The translations under genes were made by a program, and so were the position numbers. From NCBI GenBank assembly GCA_946800325.1, contig OX326959.1:39856908-39920907 (forward strand): a DNA stretch of 64,000 bases. The letters run 5' to 3'. This document shows, piece after piece, positions 60,300-64,000 of the stretch (its first letter is position 1; every line of letters begins with the position of its first letter). This DNA is from Luzula sylvatica (Eukaryota > Streptophyta > Magnoliopsida > Poales > Juncaceae). The notes under the pieces were generated by a model. That model did not search any database. It saw only the letters and a list, made by a program, of their open reading frames with translations, and was not told the origin of the DNA.

Positions 60300-61161
60300 G
60301 GGCTAGTTTGTATGAACGAGTAATTTATAGTTTAGTATTAGTTATTTTTAGGATTTAGGATTTCAAAAACATGAAACCTAGAGGGAATAAAATATATAGG
60401 AATTAATAAATTTGTTGTTTGGACAATTTGTAGTTAAAATATTTGGGTGACGCTATTGCAAGAACTAACATGGTTAAATTTAGAGCGATTTTAATTTTTT
60501 TAATCAAATGACCACTATGCCATTATTTATGGTGATTGATTTTTATTATACTTATATACTATTATTTATATCTTTCATGAATAATGCAAAAATATTTTTC
60601 TTAATATTATGAAAAACCAAATATAACCAATATATATTAATTTTCATATTTAAATATATATGACATGTTACAATTTAAGTGTTTTTTTTATGATGAAAAA
60701 TTAAGAATACAAATATTTTTTATATATGAAAGATTTTATTTGCATGATTTATAAAAAATAATAAACTAATAGATAAATGTAAGAAATATCAATTATTAAT
60801 TCATCATTAACATGGGTATAACGGTCAATTGATAAAACAAAATTGAAATCGCTCTCAATTTAGTCATGTTAGCTCTTGCAATAACGCCGCCCAAATATTT
60901 TTTTTAATGTTGTCCCAATTTCCAATGAACCATTTACAAGAAAGAAGAGATGAAAAGACTTTCCCAACTTATTTCTAGAAAAAACTTGTCAAAAAGATAA
61001 GTTTTGTTTTTCCCAAAATTTTTATATAAAAATTACTAGAACTTCCTCAACCAAAACTTACCATATTCCTAAGTTGCATCCTAGCAAGCTTTAGTAAAAT
61101 AATCCTAAATTGTTCCTTGCCTACAAAATACTTAATATTTCTTAGCCATCCATACAAGCCC
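60300..61161. mobile_element. PIF/Harbinger-like element inside the LTR
   Basis: Starts GGGCTAGTTTGTATG and ends CATACAAGCCC, flanked by TTA on both sides (60297-60299 and 61162-61164), the typical 3-bp target of this superfamily. The only insert inside is the MITE at 60445. No transposase frame. Confidence 0.8.
60445..60892. mobile_element. MITE with about 60-bp terminal inverted repeats
   Basis: Begins GGGTGACGCTATTGCAAGA and ends with the near reverse complement (TCTTGCAATAACGCCGCCC). The repeats match over about 60 bp. Perfect 8-bp flanks AAATATTT at 60437-60444 and 60893-60900. The superfamily is hAT or Mutator by duplication size; not resolved. Confidence 0.88.
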
Positions 61162-61834
61162 TTAGAATTTTATCTTGTTAATTTGTTTTGTGTGTTCTTG
61201 AGTATTGAGACTTGTATCAAACTCTTTTCTTGAATTGAATTCTAGTCTTTGAATTTGATTTGAGCGTGAGTTTTGTGTATTGATCCAAATATTCTATTAA
61301 TCTAATTTGTAAAGTCGGAGTCATAACAAATTGGTATCAGAGCCGTAACGATTGCAGCGGAGGAGGTTTATGCCCGCAAGAACTAGATCTCCAAGGAAAC
61401 CACCGGAAAACATGGTGAATCCGAGAGTGGAAGGCAAGAGCTGGCATGGCCTTGTTCGGCTTCGTTTTATCAATAATTTGTAGCCATTTGTTCTAACCAA
61501 CTGAACTACCTAAATGCATATAATTAGACTTGTGTGAAAACTGACGAAACCTATATCACCTATCGGACATACGAATAGCACATTAGCACTCATCTTTTTC
61601 TCACGGAAGACACTCATGCTCACTCTTCTCAAATGTATATTGAAGCTTATTGAATTCCTTTCCAACGCTTTCTATTTCATTGGATTGTGTTTGATTCTTG
61701 ATGCCTTGAATTTCCAATTTTATATTTTGCTACAGCAATTTATATATCTGTGATGCTTATATACAAGATGCTTACATACGGCTTCTTTCCAAATTTCACG
61801 CGATTTATGCGAAGATTGTGATTTTCATACGTCC

Positions 61835-62400
61835 ATGCAACAACTTTAGAGGTCATGGCGAGTAGCAAATTTCACTATAATTCTCTAAGAATTTGATTTT
61901 AAATCAAGTGTACCGTATAATGCTACGCATGGATGGATCGCAATGACTCCTAAAACATGTTTTTCTTTGTTTTTTGCTCGATGACGATCCTCTGCCTTCT
62001 TTAATTATTGCATTCGAGTAAAGCGTTAATTTTAGTCTCAAATCTTTTCAAACATGCCATAATTCGTAATAAATGATAGTAATCTAAATTTTGGTAAACA
62101 ACTCAATACAATATGATCATGCGACAAATTTAGAGGCCGTGGCGGATAGCAAATTTCACCGTGATTTTCTAAGAATTTGATTTTGAATCAAGTGTACCGA
62201 CTGTTACAATGCATGTCGTGGAAGGATCGCAACGACTCCTAAAACACTTTTTTCTTTGTTTTTGCTCCGTGTCGGTCCTCTACCTTCTTTTATTATTACC
62301 GTATAGTAAAACGGTGATTTTAGTCCGAAATCTTTTCGAGCATGCAATAATTCATAATAAATGGTAGTAATCTAAAATTTGATAAATAACTAAATAAAAT
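61835..62400. repeat. Tandem duplication of about 285 bp, two copies
   Basis: 61835-62118 and 62120-62400 share CTAAGAATTTGATTTT, AATCAAGTGTACCG, GACTCCTAAAACA and TAGTAATCTAAA with about 80 percent identity by eye. No coding frame. It lies in otherwise featureless intergenic DNA. Confidence 0.8.
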
Positions 62401-62644
62401 ACTATAAATCTAATTCTTACTAGACTGATTTTGACAATTAACTAAATTAAAAGTACATTTTCCATTTATCATTAGTATAAGTAAATATATTAGATATTAA
62501 ACATATTCCATCCCATCCAAAAAAAATCTCAAATTAATTTTTTTGTTAAAAGAAATACATTTTATACATTATTCTCAAATGATAAGGGCATTGTCAGAAA
62601 TTTGCATTTCACATAATAGTCCCTCAAACCCCCTCTCTCTCTGT

Positions 62645-63332
62645 CTATACATCTCACTTTCGCTCAGCTGAGAAATCCCCTCTTGCTTTCCACTCTCCAT
62701 TTGTTCAATCTCGGGTAAAATTCTTCTCTCTATCTCTTTCTCTCTACAAAATCACTCATGAAGATAGATTGATTATCCTTTTGATTAAGAATTCTTCTGA
62801 TAAGAGAGCAAGAACGAGCAATCTGTCTTGAATTGCTATTTGGTTTTTTTTATCTTGGTGTTATTTTACTCCGGTTGCGATTTTTTTGTGGGTACTTTAG
62901 TTTTACTCAAGAAAATAATTTTTTTGCTTTGAATCGATGAATTTGAGTTCCGATTTTTGATCAAACTACGATCTTTGGTTAGGATTTTAGGCGATCTGTA
63001 GATTTCTTCTTTCTTTTCTTACATCGAATTTCCTGTGTCTTTTCGTATTATGGCGATCTGTGTTGCCTGCATCTGCAGCTGCAATCCCCATTAATAAGAT
63101 GATATGAATCCAGTGCAGCCTGATACGACCACTCAAATACTCGTTACAGAGAAGCAATACCTTGTTCTTGTATCTCCATTACTTGGCTCCTTTAATTTTG
63201 GATTGTTTATCAAATCTTTCTAATTAATTCATTTTCTTCTTATTTTGCTAGGTGAGAGTATATTGATGTAAATGCAAGGACGAAGAAGCACAGAATCCGC
63301 ATATAATCTGAGGTCTAGTTCAAATCATTCAG
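62645..63332 (+). repeat. 5' region shared with the TPR-PB1 gene (copy at its own gene)
   Basis: Homologous to 48353-48977. Here it leads in order into the ATG at 63272 and the first codons, so this is probably the parental arrangement: leader exon, leader intron ending TGCTAG at 63251, then coding start. Confidence 0.85.
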
Positions 63333-64000
63333 CTATGAGTTTACCAGGTGAATTTCAAGTCTATTTATATGGGGTTTTGTTTATCTTTCCTTTTTTCCGA
63401 TTCTCTTTTCTTGTTTGGTTTTAAATAATTGAGGCTCGAACGAGCATTTAACATTATCCATCCATTAAAAAACCGTAATCGAATCTTTCTCGAGATTTAA
63501 ATGTTTTCTTTTTGGGTTTTTTGTCGTGTCACATTTAGTGTTTCGTTATATAAATGAGATATAACTAATCATAAACGTAAAAATTAATTACTACTATATA
63601 TTTTATCTCAGGTGGAGGTTCTAGCTCGATCCAACGGCCCATGAACATTGACTTAAACGTCCTTGACGAAGCAAGGCACGACACTGCAAACCCAATCAGA
63701 AATGACCATTTTGCCCCTGCAAGAGAATCTACTCGTCACAAGAGAAAAAACCATCCTTCTTCGTCTTCTACTTCCTCTGATGCCAATACAGACGCAAACA
63801 TTTCAGAAGCGCCCAATTCAAGAAACGAAGATTTTGTCAGAAATACTCGTGCGAGATCCAATTATTATGTAATTGACCTCGAAGAAGAAACGAATGACGA
63901 GTCCGAGTCTGACGAGCCCATCGTGGACTCAAATCCGAACCAGATTGCGTCCGAATTGGTGCCAAGTGTCGACAACTCGGTTTCTTCGCGAGTTGAAGAG
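63272..64000 (+). CDS. Partial gene, Ser- and acidic-rich protein of unknown family (5' end only)
   Basis: Exon 1 coding part 63272-63347 and exon 2 from 63612, open to the window edge; GT/AG and phase agree. The visible 155 residues begin MQGRRSTESAYNLRSSSNHS, then a GGGSSS patch, an N-I-D-L-N-V motif, a basic patch RHKRKNH, a Ser/Thr run, and an acidic stretch. The start and composition resemble N-termini of plant RING-H2 E3 ligases of the MBR type, but the RING would lie beyond the window, so this is only a guess. Confidence 0.6.

Larger units (their letters stand above)
60003..61450 (+). mobile_element. Copia-type LTR and primer-binding site remnant
   Basis: The LTR runs from TGTTATATATG (60003) to GTCATAACA (61328), with 6-bp inverted ends TGTTAT/ATAACA. 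Three bases later is TGGTATCAGAGCC (61332-61344), complementary to the 3' end of initiator tRNA-Met, the usual Copia primer site. A short gag-like leader with an ATG region follows to about 61450, then similarity is lost. Without the nested 862-bp element the LTR is about 464 bp. No second LTR or pol was seen. Confidence 0.88.

Noticed and set aside
1..64000. tRNA and rRNA genes
   Set aside because: No cloverleaf with A and B box motifs or rRNA core sequence was noticed; the TGGTATCAGAGCC at 61332 is a retrotransposon primer site, not a tRNA gene. A covariance-model scan was not possible here.

Overview
The window is nuclear DNA of a flowering plant, probably a eudicot. It is AT-rich, its genes are split by many short introns, and it carries plant-specific families (mTERF, ankyrin-PGG, PHT4 transporter, TPR-PB1 Phox protein, FAR1-type transposase relics) among many nested plant transposons. 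Species cannot be named from sequence alone. All splice models were read by eye from frame continuity, GT(GC)/AG junctions and protein family sense.

Layout. 1-1180 is a tandem array of palindromes. An mTERF gene (2392-3888, +) follows, then a foldback element holding a nested hAT-like element (4374-5462). A complete organellar-type cysteinyl-tRNA synthetase gene (7645-10264, +, nine exons, one GC-AG intron) starts a duplicated tract. From exon 8 of that gene to about 30001 the DNA is two tandem blocks. Each block holds two units of [CysRS 3' end + convergent gene for a small, unrecognised membrane protein]. Of the four membrane-protein copies, two are intact (21036-22229 and 28129-29322, both -) and two are frameshifted; a fifth decayed copy is at 34320. 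Block 1 was later hit by a 3.8-kb Helitron, whose empty site survives in block 2, by a second 1.5-kb insertion, and by a LINE fragment.

From 31991 come an ankyrin-PGG membrane protein gene (+), an Asp-rich acidic protein gene (36998-38032, +) convergent with a 15-exon PHT4-type plastid anion transporter (41569-38670, -), and, 700 bp upstream of the transporter, a 38-bp minisatellite with an orderly core and a decaying right edge (42256-44535). A TPR-PB1 (Phox/CLMP1-like) gene with an intronless CDS (49328-51358) follows; its 5' region is a copy of the 5' region of the last gene of the window (a partial, Ser/acidic-rich protein starting at 63272). A second ankyrin-PGG paralogue (52108-54011), a broken FAR1/MULE transposase (54821-56513) and an OS-9 ER lectin gene (57407-59650, eight exons) come next, then a three-level transposon nest (MITE in PIF-like element in Copia-type LTR, 60003-61328).

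The genes do not form a pathway. The main stories are local duplication (CysRS/membrane gene blocks, ankyrin pair, shared promoter region) and insertion events that can be dated relative to each other within this one sequence.
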